A stretch of 43,477 nucleotides of DNA from an uncultured Eubacteriales bacterium (GCA_902493345.1 CABUPM010000007.1:1-43477), one strand, 5' to 3'; numbered from the stretch's first letter, positions 9,329 to 17,091 are shown. Program-made: numbers and translations. Notes: generated by a model not told the origin, from the sequence alone.

Positions 9329-9343
9329 TACAGAGTATGAAAG

Positions 9344-9373
9344 ACGCCGGTCATCGAATGACCGGCGTTTTTT
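9344..9373 (+). terminator. rho-independent terminator of rpsF-ssb-rpsR
   Basis: ACGCCGGTCAT (9344-9354) pairs perfectly with ATGACCGGCGT (9358-9368) around a CGA loop; T9368-9373 forms the U-tract. Confidence 0.95.
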
Positions 9374-9375
9374 AC

Positions 9376-9404
9376 TTGATAAATACACATGGATTTGTTA
9401 TAAT
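9376..9404 (+). promoter_or_regulatory. sigma-A promoter of the Trk/Ktr operon
   Basis: TTGATA (9376-9381), a 17-bp spacer and TATAAT (9399-9404) with extended -10 TGT. It starts 3 nt after the preceding terminator. Confidence 0.8.
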
Positions 9405-9443
9405 AAGACCAGCCTTATGGTGAAACCTTAAAGGAGAGCTGGA

Positions 9444-10838
9444 ATGTTGAATAAAAGACAACGGACCATGATGCCGGCGCAGGTTCTGACGCTGGGCTTC
9501 GCAATCATTATTATAATTGGTACGGTGTTGTTGATGCTGCCCACGGCGAGTGCGGCAGGGCAGTGGACGGATCCGCTCACCGCGCTGTTTACGGCGACAA
9601 CGTCCGTATGTGTAACAGGGCTGGTTACAGTACCGACCTACAGCCATTGGTCTGTAGCGGGGCAATGGATCATTCTGCTATTGGTAGAGCTTGGAGGGCT
9701 GGGGTTCATGACCTTCGCAACCATGGCAATCCTATTGGCGGGCCGTAGAGTCACGTTGAAGAGAAAGCTTTTGATTCAGGAGGCTTTGAGTCAGAATACG
9801 CCGGGCGGAGTGACGCAGCTGGTTCGGCAGGTCTTTTTTGGGACCTTTTTGGTGCAGGGAGCGGGAGCGCTGCTTCTGGCGCTGCGTTTCTGCCCAGAGT
9901 ATGGGCTGGCAAGGGGAATCTATTATGGAATCTTTCACTCAATCAGCGCCTTTTGCAATGCGGGCCTGGATATTCTGGGGCCGGACAGTCTGATCCCCTA
10001 TGCCGGAGATACCTATGTAAACACAGTGGTTGTGCTGTTGATCGTGCTGGGCGGTCTGGGCTATGTCGTCTGGCTGGATGTATGCAAGGCTTTGAGAGAA
10101 GCATATAAGCCATCGAGAGGGCTCAGACGGTATTGCTACATACGGCGGGTGTGGAGACACTGCTCGCTGTATTCGAAACTTGTGCTGACGATGACGGCAG
10201 GATTGATCCTCTTAGGCTGGCTAGGTTTTATCGGAATGGAATGGAACAATCCGGAGACTTTGGGCGGTATGCCGATAGCAGAACGCCTTCAGGCCGCGTT
10301 TTTTCAGTCGGTGACAACCCGTACGGCAGGATTTGCGGGGATTGCGCAAGGAGGGCTTACAGATAATTCTAAGGTACTGTCCAGTATCTTGATGTTTATC
10401 GGCGGCTCTTCCGGCGGTACAGCCGGAGGAATCAAAACCGTGACGGTGGCAGTGATGCTCCTGACGATTGGTTCTTATATCCGAGGCCATGGCGATGTTG
10501 AGGTGTTTAGCAGAAGGATCGCGCCGTCAGCGGTACGCCGGGCGTTTTCACTTGGAATCTGCGCTTTTTTGCTGGAAATCCTGTTTACGATGGTGATCGG
10601 CGGGATAGAAGGCTTGCCTTTTGTGGATGTTCTGTTTGAAGTCGCGTCGGCGATAGGAACGACGGGACTCAGCGTAGGGATCACAGCGGGGCTTACGCCC
10701 CTCAGTCAGATCTTGCTGATCCTGTTGATGTATATCGGACGTTTGGGACCGCTGACCGTGATGATGGCGTTAAGGATTCGTCAGGAGGAATCCCGGACCA
10801 ATGTCCGCTGTCCGGAGGAGGAGGTTATGATCGGATGA
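9444..10838 (+). CDS. TrkH/KtrB-family potassium uptake channel subunit
   Basis: Membrane-embedded ion-translocating subunit of a Trk/Ktr K+ uptake system, 464 residues with eight or more hydrophobic segments. The four P-loop filter motifs of the superfamily are visible in order: TTSVCVTGL (about residue 52), SISAFCNAGLD (about 170), SVTTRTAGFA (about 289) and SAIGTTGLSVG (about 400). AAAGGAGAG precedes the ATG at 9444. The stop overlaps the next gene's start by 4 nt (ATGA), coupling it to its RCK-domain regulatory partner. Sequence alone does not separate TrkH from KtrB, but the small single-RCK partner favours the Ktr type. Confidence 0.9.
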   Translation: MLNKRQRTMMPAQVLTLGFAIIIIIGTVLLMLPTASAAGQWTDPLTALFTATTSVCVTGLVTVPTYSHWSVAGQWIILLLVELGGLGFMTFATMAILLAGRRVTLKRKLLIQEALSQNTPGGVTQLVRQVFFGTFLVQGAGALLLALRFCPEYGLARGIYYGIFHSISAFCNAGLDILGPDSLIPYAGDTYVNTVVVLLIVLGGLGYVVWLDVCKALREAYKPSRGLRRYCYIRRVWRHCSLYSKLVLTMTAGLILLGWLGFIGMEWNNPETLGGMPIAERLQAAFFQSVTTRTAGFAGIAQGGLTDNSKVLSSILMFIGGSSGGTAGGIKTVTVAVMLLTIGSYIRGHGDVEVFSRRIAPSAVRRAFSLGICAFLLEILFTMVIGGIEGLPFVDVLFEVASAIGTTGLSVGITAGLTPLSQILLILLMYIGRLGPLTVMMALRIRQEESRTNVRCPEEEVMIG

Positions 10839-11494
10839 AGAAGCAGACCAAGAGTTTTGCGGTATTGGGATTGGGCCGTTTTGGAAGCAATATTGCCAGA
10901 ACATTGGAGGAATACGGCGCTCAGGTGCTGGCGGTAGATTCTCGGGAGGAAAAGGTTGAGGAGATTGCCGATGGAGTAACTCATGCGGTACAGGCGGATG
11001 TGACGGACTTGTCGGCACTGCGTTCTATGGGAATAGCGGAATTTGACGGAGTCATAGTCGCAATTGGCGAAAATATGGAGACCAGTATCATTACGATTAT
11101 GCATCTGAAGGACCTGGGCGCGAAGCATATTATTGCCAAGGCGCAAAATGAGCTGCATGCCAAGGTGTTGAAGCGGATCGGGGCCAACCGGGTGATTCTT
11201 CCGGAGAAGGATATGGCGGTACGCGTAGGACATGGCCTGGTCAACGGTAATATTCTGGACTATATAGAGCTGTCCGAAGAATACGGCATCTACGAGATCG
11301 CCGCACCGAAGGAGTGGCAGGGGAATACTCTGGTTCAGCTCAATCTCCGGGCACGCCTGGGGATCAATGTTATGGCCGTACATAAGAGCGGCGGAGAATT
11401 TGTGGTATCTCCCGGCGCGGAGTATCTGGTGAGTGCCGGGGATCAGATGGTTGTGATTGCCAGAAAAGATATCGTGGATCAGTTGGTGGATTGA
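10835..11494 (+). CDS. TrkA/KtrA-type RCK regulatory subunit of potassium uptake
   Basis: A 219-residue cytosolic gating subunit. The N-terminal RCK (Rossmann) domain shows VLGLGRFGSNIA and an Asp at the end of the second strand (LAVDSREEK), then VQADVTDLSALRSMGI. A TrkA-C domain occupies about residues 135-219. With one RCK_N and one RCK_C it resembles KtrA rather than the duplicated E. coli TrkA. It is translationally coupled to the channel gene through an ATGA overlap. Confidence 0.9.
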   Translation: MKKQTKSFAVLGLGRFGSNIARTLEEYGAQVLAVDSREEKVEEIADGVTHAVQADVTDLSALRSMGIAEFDGVIVAIGENMETSIITIMHLKDLGAKHIIAKAQNELHAKVLKRIGANRVILPEKDMAVRVGHGLVNGNILDYIELSEEYGIYEIAAPKEWQGNTLVQLNLRARLGINVMAVHKSGGEFVVSPGAEYLVSAGDQMVVIARKDIVDQLVD

Positions 11495-11495
11495 G

Positions 11496-12311
11496 ATGGC
11501 AGAATATATATCCAGTATGCAGAATCCGGCAGTTAAGCTGCTGAAGAGCCTGCACAGCAAAAAGGGCAGATATGAGAACGGCCTGTTTCTGGTAGAAGGG
11601 ACGCGTTTGTGCAGTGAGATCTGCCCGCCGTGGCAGACGGAGCTTTTGATATTCAGTGAGAGATTCTATGAAGAAAACGCGGAGAGGAAAGAGCTGATTG
11701 CCGGATGTCCTGAGGCAAAGGTTCGAATTCTGCCGGAGGAAGTCTTTGCCGCTGTATCTGATACGCAGCATCCGCAGGGAGTGTTGGCGGCGGTCCGGAT
11801 GCGTCTGTTTGACCTGAGCGTATTCACTCAGAAAAAGAATCCGTTTCTGGTGGTATTGGAGGATTTGCAGGATCCCGGCAATGCAGGGACGATTCTGCGG
11901 ACAGCGGATGCCGCCGGGGCGGATGGCATTCTCTGTTCTAAGGGAACGGTAGATTTTTACAGCCCCAAAACGGTACGCGCATCCATGGGATCCATTTTCC
12001 ATCTGCCGGTCGTGCAGGCGGAGAACATCGCGGAAGACCTTTTAGAGCTGAGGCAGCATGGAGTCCATTTGCTGGCGGCGCACCTGCAGGGCAGCCGGCC
12101 GCATTTTGAGGCAGATTATACCGGAGGTTGCGCCATCATGATCGGGAATGAAGGAAATGGATTGACACCGGAAGCCGCCGCTCTGGCGGACGAACGGGTT
12201 CGAATCCCGCAGCCGGGCCGGGCAGAGTCCCTGAATGCTTCGGTAGCGGCCGGAATATTGATCTATGAAGCACTGAGACAACGTACAGGAGGAGAGATAT
12301 CATGCATATGA
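11496..12311 (+). CDS. SpoU/TrmH-family RNA 2'-O-methyltransferase
   Basis: A 271-residue SPOUT-class enzyme that methylates ribose in rRNA or tRNA. The N-terminal substrate-binding domain (about 1-100) contains LVEGTRLCSE. The knotted catalytic domain carries motif 1 LQDPGNAGTILRTADAAG, motif 2 IMIGNEGNGL and motif 3 RIPQPGRAESLNASVAAGI. I chose the ATG at 11496, one base after the K+ regulator stop, rather than an in-frame start at 11457 that would overlap that gene by 38 nt and give a non-family N-terminus. Its RNA target is not evident. Confidence 0.92.
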   Translation: MAEYISSMQNPAVKLLKSLHSKKGRYENGLFLVEGTRLCSEICPPWQTELLIFSERFYEENAERKELIAGCPEAKVRILPEEVFAAVSDTQHPQGVLAAVRMRLFDLSVFTQKKNPFLVVLEDLQDPGNAGTILRTADAAGADGILCSKGTVDFYSPKTVRASMGSIFHLPVVQAENIAEDLLELRQHGVHLLAAHLQGSRPHFEADYTGGCAIMIGNEGNGLTPEAAALADERVRIPQPGRAESLNASVAAGILIYEALRQRTGGEISCI

Positions 12312-13207
12312 AGTTGTTTTCGATTGGACCGCTGAATGTGTACAGCTATGGACTGATGATCGCACTCGGCATTATCACGGCGGTATGGCTCGCGATGCGT
12401 CGCTGCTCGGCTCGCGGACTGGATAAGGACCAGATGTTCAATATGGGCTTTCTGGGGATTGTGCTTGGCGTGATCGGCGCCAAGCTGATGTATTATATCG
12501 TGGAGCTGCCTGCGATCCTTCAGGATCCGTCGCTGCTGTTGGATATTACCAATGGCTTTGTGGTATACGGCGGAATCATTACCGGAATTCTGGCGCCGTA
12601 TATCTATGCCCGGGTCAAGAAGCTGCCTTTCCTGAAATATTTGGATATAGCGATTCCGTCCATTCCGCTGGCTCAGGGACTGGGGCGGATCGGATGCTTT
12701 TTGGCGGGTTGCTGCTATGGAAAGCCGACGGATGCATGGTTTGGCGTAATCTTTCCGGCCGATGGTCTTGCGCCCGCGGGGATTTCTCTGGTTCCGACTC
12801 AGCTTTTTTCCAGTATTGGAGATTTCGCGATAGCGGCATTTTTACTGTGGTATACCCGAAAGGGCAAGGAGCGGCAGGAAGGAATGGCGGCAGGATGGTA
12901 TATGGCGCTCTACGCGGTCGGAAGATTCATCATTGAGTTCTTCCGCGACGATCCCAGAGGAACGGTTGGGTTCCTGTCTACTTCACAGTTTATCGCTGTG
13001 ATTATGCTGGTTGCGGCAATTGTCTGGATCTGTCTGTGCCTGAAAAAGCGCAAGGCAAAAGAAGAGGCGGAAGCTGAGAAAAAGGTGGACGCGGAGCTGG
13101 CAGCAGAACAGGAAGAACGGGAACAACGTAAGCGGGAATGGAAGAAGATCGGACAGGCTTTACGTCCGGAAGAGCCTGATAAGGAGGATAATCAGGATTC
13201 TGAATAA
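12302..13207 (+). CDS. lgt: prolipoprotein diacylglyceryl transferase family protein
   Basis: Lgt enzymes transfer diacylglycerol from phosphatidylglycerol to the lipobox Cys of prelipoproteins in the membrane. This 301-residue protein has about seven hydrophobic segments, VVYGGIITGI, the family segment GLGRIGCFLAGCCYG and VGRFIIEFFRDDPRG. The canonical HGRxGNFxNxE-like segment is replaced by a Cys-containing version. A charged Lys/Glu-rich tail follows (about 245-301). AGGAGGAG lies before the ATG, which overlaps the methyltransferase gene by 10 nt; a second in-frame ATG at 12308 is possible. Membership is clear, but strict orthology to classical Lgt is less so. Confidence 0.82.
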   Translation: MHMKLFSIGPLNVYSYGLMIALGIITAVWLAMRRCSARGLDKDQMFNMGFLGIVLGVIGAKLMYYIVELPAILQDPSLLLDITNGFVVYGGIITGILAPYIYARVKKLPFLKYLDIAIPSIPLAQGLGRIGCFLAGCCYGKPTDAWFGVIFPADGLAPAGISLVPTQLFSSIGDFAIAAFLLWYTRKGKERQEGMAAGWYMALYAVGRFIIEFFRDDPRGTVGFLSTSQFIAVIMLVAAIVWICLCLKKRKAKEEAEAEKKVDAELAAEQEEREQRKREWKKIGQALRPEEPDKEDNQDSE

Positions 13208-13220
13208 GAATGTATGAATC

Positions 13221-13262
13221 AAAACGGGTCCCCGCTGACATCCGGCAGCAGGGGCCTGTTTT
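13221..13262 (+). terminator. strong terminator after lgt
   Basis: A 17-bp stem with one G-A mismatch runs from AAAACGGG (13221-13228) to TTTT (13259-13262), with an 8-nt loop at 13238-13245. The A-tract on the left also makes it usable on the other strand. Confidence 0.88.
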
Positions 13263-13393
13263 GACTTGGACGGAGGATAAAAACGCTGTGCTCCGGCGGA
13301 CGGAGTACATGGTAATAATGACGGAGTGGATCGATTTTAATATGCAGGATTTATTATCGTATTAAAAAAGTATCAGTATTTATTCAAAAACTA
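13263..13393. other. intergenic spacer with one short hairpin
   Basis: I see no gene here. GTGCTCCG (13288-13295) pairs with CGGAGTAC (13301-13308), one G-U, around a 5-nt loop and without a T-run. The rest is AT-rich upstream DNA of the next promoter. Confidence 0.4.
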
Positions 13394-13422
13394 TTGATTT
13401 CGAATAGCAGTTATGCTATACT
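13394..13422 (+). promoter_or_regulatory. promoter of the TetR/SipW surface locus
   Basis: TTGATT (13394-13399), a 17-bp spacer and TATACT (13417-13422), with extended -10 TGC. The expected start near 13429 leaves about 200 nt of leader before the tetR-like gene. No equally good promoter was seen inside the locus, where gene gaps are short. Confidence 0.75.
13404..13419. promoter_or_regulatory. candidate TetR operator overlapping the promoter
   Basis: ATAGCA-GTTA-TGCTAT is a perfect 6+6 palindrome in the -35/-10 spacer that runs into the -10. A second imperfect dyad, TATAC-TTCGT-GTATA (13417-13431), overlaps the -10 and start point. Position suits repression by the adjacent TetR-family protein; this is inference. 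Confidence 0.45.
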
Positions 13423-13444
13423 TCGTGTATACAGAGGAAGATTA

Positions 13445-13579
13445 CTGCAGATGGGTGTTGTGCAAAAAGCTGCATGTGATAAATCTGGTATTCTCTACTC
13501 CATCCGGTAAGCATTACGATGAAGCTGCAGAGCCTTGGCAAATCCCATAATCCCGAGTTTTTTGGCGATTTGCTTTTTT
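13445..13579 (+). promoter_or_regulatory. structured leader RNA ending in a terminator-like hairpin
   Basis: CTGCA (13445-13449) can pair with TGCAG (13525-13529). This encloses GATGG/CCATC (13450-13454 / 13500-13504) and GTAA/TTAC (13507-13510 / 13514-13517), a junction-like fold. Next, GCAAATC (13538-13544) pairs with GATTTGC (13567-13573), followed directly by TTTTTT (13574-13579). The layout of structured element, terminator, then gene resembles an attenuator or riboswitch. I could not match it to a known class. Confidence 0.45.
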
Positions 13580-13589
13580 CAGACCCTGT

Positions 13590-13605
13590 ATAAGTGATTA
13601 CTTAT
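13590..13605. promoter_or_regulatory. second candidate TetR operator before the tetR ribosome site
   Basis: ATAAGT-GATT-ACTTAT is a perfect 6+6 palindrome with a 4-bp centre, the same architecture as the promoter palindrome at 13404-13419 and sharing its ATA...TAT ends. It lies just after the leader U-tract and before the ribosome site of the tetR-like gene. Confidence 0.4.
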
Positions 13606-13627
13606 TTTAGATGAAGGATGTATTTGT

Positions 13628-14227
13628 ATGGAGCCTAATAATATGAAGCAGGTTTTTATAAAGAGTGTGGTGCGGGTGGTCGCCCGGGACGGTCTGGGCA
13701 AGGCAACGACCAAGGCGATTGCCACGGAGGCCAAGCTCAATGAAGCCTACATCTATCAGTGCTTCTCCAATAAGGATGAGCTTCTGAGCGAAGCGTTCTA
13801 TCTGGAGGACAAGAATTTCGCTCAGTACTTGCATGAAGCGCTACCAGTCATGAGAACCAAGGGGATCTCCTGGAGAGACCGGGTGTATCAGCTATGGATA
13901 GGCAGCTGGAGGTACATACTGGAGAAGGAAGACGATTGCTGCTTTTATCTTCGGTATTACTATTCTGCCCAGTGTCGGACACATGCATACGCTACGCATC
14001 TGAAGTTCTTTCATGAGCTGATTGACAGTACAAGGCCGACGTTTAAGCCGGAGACCAATGTAGATATGCTGATCCACCAGATCTTTGATACGATGCTATC
14101 CTTTGCAGCAAGAGTGTTGGGTGGAGAGATGGAGAATAATGAGGAAACAGCCAAGTGGGCCTTTGAGCAGATCTACAGCTTTGTAATACCCAATGTCAAG
14201 CCGGAAGTATTAGAGGAAATCTTATGA
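13628..14227 (+). CDS. TetR/AcrR-family transcriptional regulator
   Basis: A 199-residue dimeric repressor type. The N-terminal HTH (about residues 10-56) reads VARDGLGKATTKAIATEAKL then YIYQCFSNKDELL, the TetR_N pattern. The helical remainder would bind an unknown ligand. GAAGGATG precedes the ATG at 13628. Its stop overlaps the signal peptidase start by 4 nt (ATGA), so regulator and peptidase are translationally coupled. This points to a role in controlling the fibre locus rather than a transporter. Confidence 0.88.
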   Translation: MEPNNMKQVFIKSVVRVVARDGLGKATTKAIATEAKLNEAYIYQCFSNKDELLSEAFYLEDKNFAQYLHEALPVMRTKGISWRDRVYQLWIGSWRYILEKEDDCCFYLRYYYSAQCRTHAYATHLKFFHELIDSTRPTFKPETNVDMLIHQIFDTMLSFAARVLGGEMENNEETAKWAFEQIYSFVIPNVKPEVLEEIL

Positions 14228-14754
14228 ATGGTAAGCTAAGAAAAGTGTGGAATGCGGTCAGCAGTGTTCTGGTAGCGTTGGTTGTGTTGCTGGCGGTTCT
14301 GCTGGTCGGCGTAAGATTGGTTGGGTTTCAGGTATTTACCGTATTGTCCGGTTCGATGGAGCCTACATATCATACCGGAGCCTTGATCTATGTCAAGAAG
14401 GTGGATCCATATACCATTCAGGTAGGACAACCGATCACCTTCCTGTTGACGGAGGACACAGTTGCGACGCATCGGGTCGTAGAGATCGTCAAGGACGAGA
14501 CTGATCCGAACGTAATTCGGTTCCGTACCAAGGGAGATGCCAATGAAGTGGAGGACGGCAGTCTGGTGCATTATAAAAATGTGATCGGAGTTCCCGTCTT
14601 TTCTATCCCGTATCTGGGCTATGTCGCGGATTTTATCCAGCATCCGCCCGGAACGTATATCGCGATTGCGGCGGGGGCGATTCTTCTGCTGCTGGTACTG
14701 CTGCCGGACCTTTTACACGGGGGCAAGGACGGCGGTACATCACAACAAGGGTAA
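14224..14754 (+). CDS. sipW: signal peptidase I, ER-type (SipW-like)
   Basis: A 176-residue membrane serine protease that removes signal peptides. Hydrophobic segment 1 spans about residues 12-34. The nucleophile is Ser44 in SGSMEP. The general base is His83 in THRVV, where prokaryotic-type enzymes have Lys, and TKGDAN follows with Asp105. A C-terminal membrane segment (about 147-165) is present. This Ser-His layout defines the SipW/ER class, which processes TasA/camelysin-type precursors; four such precursors follow in this locus. Its start lies within the tetR stop (ATGA). Confidence 0.92.
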   Translation: MNGKLRKVWNAVSSVLVALVVLLAVLLVGVRLVGFQVFTVLSGSMEPTYHTGALIYVKKVDPYTIQVGQPITFLLTEDTVATHRVVEIVKDETDPNVIRFRTKGDANEVEDGSLVHYKNVIGVPVFSIPYLGYVADFIQHPPGTYIAIAAGAILLLLVLLPDLLHGGKDGGTSQQG

Positions 14755-14802
14755 TGCCATACGGCTCCCTATAGATTATTATTGTTTAAGGAGGTTTTCG
14801 CG

Positions 14803-15393
14803 ATGAGGAGAAAAAGCAAGGCTTTGATCTTGACTCTTTGTGTAGCACTGTTGGTTGCAGCATCCGTGTTGGGCACGCTGGCATATCTGACTGCGCAGTC
14901 AGCGCCGGTAGTGAATACATTCAAGGGCAGCAATGTGCAGGTTGACCTCGCAGAGACGACGACGGACTACAAAATGATTCCTGGCTGTAAGATTGCCAAG
15001 GATCCGAAGGCTACGGTCCGGGCAGGCAGTGTGGAATGTTGGCTGTTCGTTAAGTTGGAGGAGTCCGAGAACTTTGACGACTTTATGACCTATGCGGTCG
15101 ATACGTCAGAAGGAGAATGGACACTGCTGAGGACAGAGGAACGGGCGAGCATTTATTACCGCAAGATTCTGAAGGAGGATATCGGGAAGGATTTCCCTGT
15201 CCTGGCAGGCGCAGGCGGCGGAGAGGTTACCGTCAAGGAGACTGTAACAAAAGAGATGATGGACGAATTAACAGAAGAGACATATCCGCTCCTGACCATT
15301 ACGGCGTATGCGTCTCAGTTGTATAAGAATAACACGGATATCTTCGAACCGGCTGAGGCTTGGGATATTATCGTCAAGGATAATATCGGCTAA
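14803..15393 (+). CDS. SipW-dependent TasA/camelysin-like surface protein 1
   Basis: A 196-residue exported protein. The basic N-terminus MRRKSK is followed by a hydrophobic segment and the SipW-type end LGTLAYLT, then VVNTFKGSNVQVDLAE, the TasA/CalY-like first strands. Processing probably occurs at LA|YL. It lacks the typical PGD-V-N-G segment seen in its neighbours, having MIPGCKI and an unusual Cys pair (GCKI, ECWL). The ATG at 14803 has an ideal AAGGAGGT 7 nt upstream; a longer frame from 14782 is not favoured. It is inferred to be a fibre subunit or accessory. Confidence 0.8.
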   Translation: MRRKSKALILTLCVALLVAASVLGTLAYLTAQSAPVVNTFKGSNVQVDLAETTTDYKMIPGCKIAKDPKATVRAGSVECWLFVKLEESENFDDFMTYAVDTSEGEWTLLRTEERASIYYRKILKEDIGKDFPVLAGAGGGEVTVKETVTKEMMDELTEETYPLLTITAYASQLYKNNTDIFEPAEAWDIIVKDNIG

Positions 15394-15426
15394 CAGCGAG
15401 GAAGAGATTTGTAAGGAGGGAAAAAG

Positions 15427-16038
15427 ATGAAAAAGAAGATTATGATGGTCTGTCTGTGTGTGATGCTGATGGCAATCGCCGTTGCGGGAACTTCTCTTGC
15501 ATACTTCACAGATGTAAAGACAGCCAAGAATACATTTACCATGGGTAATGTGGAGATCGAGCTGGATGAGACGGATGTGAACAATCCGGATAAGCGTGTT
15601 ACGGAAAATGAGTACGAGGTATATCCGGGCATGACCGTGACCAAGGATCCGACCGTTCATAATGTAGGAGCGAACGACGCATATATCCGTGCCACCGTCA
15701 CCGTTCAGAACTGGATGGTGGAGTGTCCGACATACTTCCCGGACAGTAAGAAGGCGGCGACGGACAGCGATTCCCTGCTGTTGATTGTGGATGCGCTTGG
15801 TGAGGGATGGAGCGTTGTAGAGGTCACCACCCAAGAGAAGGATGTAAGTTTTGTCCTGAAATATGACAAGGTTCTGGAATCCGGCAAGGACACGACACCG
15901 ATCTTCAAAGAGGTGACGATTCCGACCGCGATTAAGAACGATGATTCTTTTGGAGACATTACGGTTCAGGCAGAGGCTATTCAGGCGGAAAAACTTGCCA
16001 CCTGGGAAGAGGCGTTTGCCGAGTATGATGCTCAGTAA
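15427..16038 (+). CDS. SipW-dependent TasA/BsaA-like fibre subunit 2
   Basis: A 203-residue exported protein with the clearest TasA/BsaA signature of the set: signal end GTSLAYFTD, then KNTFTMGNVEIELDETD, YPGMTVTKDPTVHNVGANDAYIRATV and C-terminal FGDITVQAEAIQAE. In Firmicutes such proteins polymerise into protease-resistant biofilm fibres after SipW cleavage. That role is inferred from family and context. AAGGAGGG precedes the ATG, 33 nt after the previous gene. It is the best candidate for the major subunit. Confidence 0.85.
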   Translation: MKKKIMMVCLCVMLMAIAVAGTSLAYFTDVKTAKNTFTMGNVEIELDETDVNNPDKRVTENEYEVYPGMTVTKDPTVHNVGANDAYIRATVTVQNWMVECPTYFPDSKKAATDSDSLLLIVDALGEGWSVVEVTTQEKDVSFVLKYDKVLESGKDTTPIFKEVTIPTAIKNDDSFGDITVQAEAIQAEKLATWEEAFAEYDAQ

Positions 16039-16061
16039 TTTTTCTGAGAGGAGTAAAGACT

Positions 16062-16616
16062 ATGAAGCGAAAATTATTGATTCTATCAGTGTTGGCTATA
16101 TGTATCGCCTCATTGGCCGCCGGAACCGCCGCGTTCTTCACCTCAGAGGATAAGGCGCACAATGTCATTACGACCGGCAGCGTTGAGATTGCTGTACAGG
16201 AATGGGCGGATGAAGCGAAGCAGGTGCCGTTTGTAGATCTGAAAGGGGTTCTGCCAGGCGCATCTGTGACGAAGATCGCGGAGGTTAAGAATACCGGCGC
16301 GTCCGAGGCGTGGATTCGTGTCCAGGTTGAGAAGAGCATGCAGTTAGGAAACGAATTTCTTCCGGACAGCGAAGTCATCGGATTGAATCTGAATACCGAG
16401 GATTGGACATTGGGAGAAGACGGTTATCTGTATTATAATGAAGCATTAAAGCCCGGCGAAGTCACAGCTCCGATTTTTACGACAGTGACGTTTTCCAAGA
16501 AGATGGGCAATGAATACAGGAATGTAAAGGTGAACGTAGATGTTGCGGCCGAGGCCGTACAGACTGCCAACAATGGTACGTCTGCTATGGACGCTCAGGG
16601 TTGGCCGCGTAGTTAA
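16062..16616 (+). CDS. SipW-dependent TasA-like surface protein 3
   Basis: A 184-residue exported protein: signal end AAGTAAFFTSED, then HNVITTGSVEIAVQE, LPGASVTKIAEVKNTGASEAWIRVQVE and KVNVDVAAEAVQT near the C-terminus. The order of elements matches subunit 2, indicating ancient tandem duplication with strong divergence. GAGAGGAG precedes the ATG at 16062. No sorting signal or C-terminal membrane segment is present, so retention must be by polymerisation or binding. Confidence 0.83.
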   Translation: MKRKLLILSVLAICIASLAAGTAAFFTSEDKAHNVITTGSVEIAVQEWADEAKQVPFVDLKGVLPGASVTKIAEVKNTGASEAWIRVQVEKSMQLGNEFLPDSEVIGLNLNTEDWTLGEDGYLYYNEALKPGEVTAPIFTTVTFSKKMGNEYRNVKVNVDVAAEAVQTANNGTSAMDAQGWPRS

Positions 16617-16632
16617 TGAAGGAGGCAGAACA

Positions 16633-17079
16633 ATGAATATGAAAAAAGTATTGGCAGTAGTCATCGGTTTTGCCTTGATGCTGACCATGACGCTTCCGGG
16701 AGCACTGGCGGAATCCACCGATTCGGAGCCTGTAACGGCAGAGGCTTCGAATCATACTGAGACATGCTCGGAGGATTGTACGGATGCGGAGTGCAGTTGC
16801 GGATGCCACCTGTTTGAGCGCATCATGGGATGCGAGACATTGGATGATCTATGGACAATGATTGAAGCCGTAACGGATGAAGAGTGGAGTATACTGACCG
16901 AAGAAGAAAATGCGCAGATCGATGCGAAGATCACGGCCATGGAGCCTGCTCCGGAACCGGAAGTGGTCCTTGTTCAGGATGATGTGGAAGAAACGGCTCC
17001 CAGTGAGATCGAATCTCAGACCTTCGATTATACCAATGTTGCTCCTTTTGGCGCTCCCGTCATTGGCGGTCAAGAGTAA
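16633..17079 (+). CDS. small Cys-rich secreted protein, family not recognised
   Basis: A 149-residue protein with an ordinary Sec signal peptide (MNMKKVLAVVIG... ending ALAES). The mature part holds a compact Cys cluster, C-x3-C-x4-C-x-C-x-C-H, then another Cys in MGCETLDDLW, an acidic helix-like stretch with LTEEENAQIDAKI, and an acidic, Pro-rich tail ending GAPVIGGQE. I do not recognise the family. The Cys/His cluster could bind metal or form disulfides. GAAGGAGG sets the start at 16633, against a longer frame from 16540. It sits between the fibre subunits and the VWA protein, 12 nt before the latter. Confidence 0.75.
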   Translation: MNMKKVLAVVIGFALMLTMTLPGALAESTDSEPVTAEASNHTETCSEDCTDAECSCGCHLFERIMGCETLDDLWTMIEAVTDEEWSILTEEENAQIDAKITAMEPAPEPEVVLVQDDVEETAPSEIESQTFDYTNVAPFGAPVIGGQE

Positions 17080-17091
17080 GGAGGAAACGGG

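Noticed and set aside
11457..11495. Upstream start extending the RNA methyltransferase by 13 residues
   Set aside because: It overlaps the K+ regulator gene and the extra residues do not look like the family. ATG 11496 fits the coupled junction.
13430..13580. c-di-GMP-I/II, SAM, ykkC, ZTP, THF and fluoride riboswitch classes for the fibre-locus leader
   Set aside because: I compared the remembered core bases of each class and none matched, so only an unassigned structured leader is claimed.
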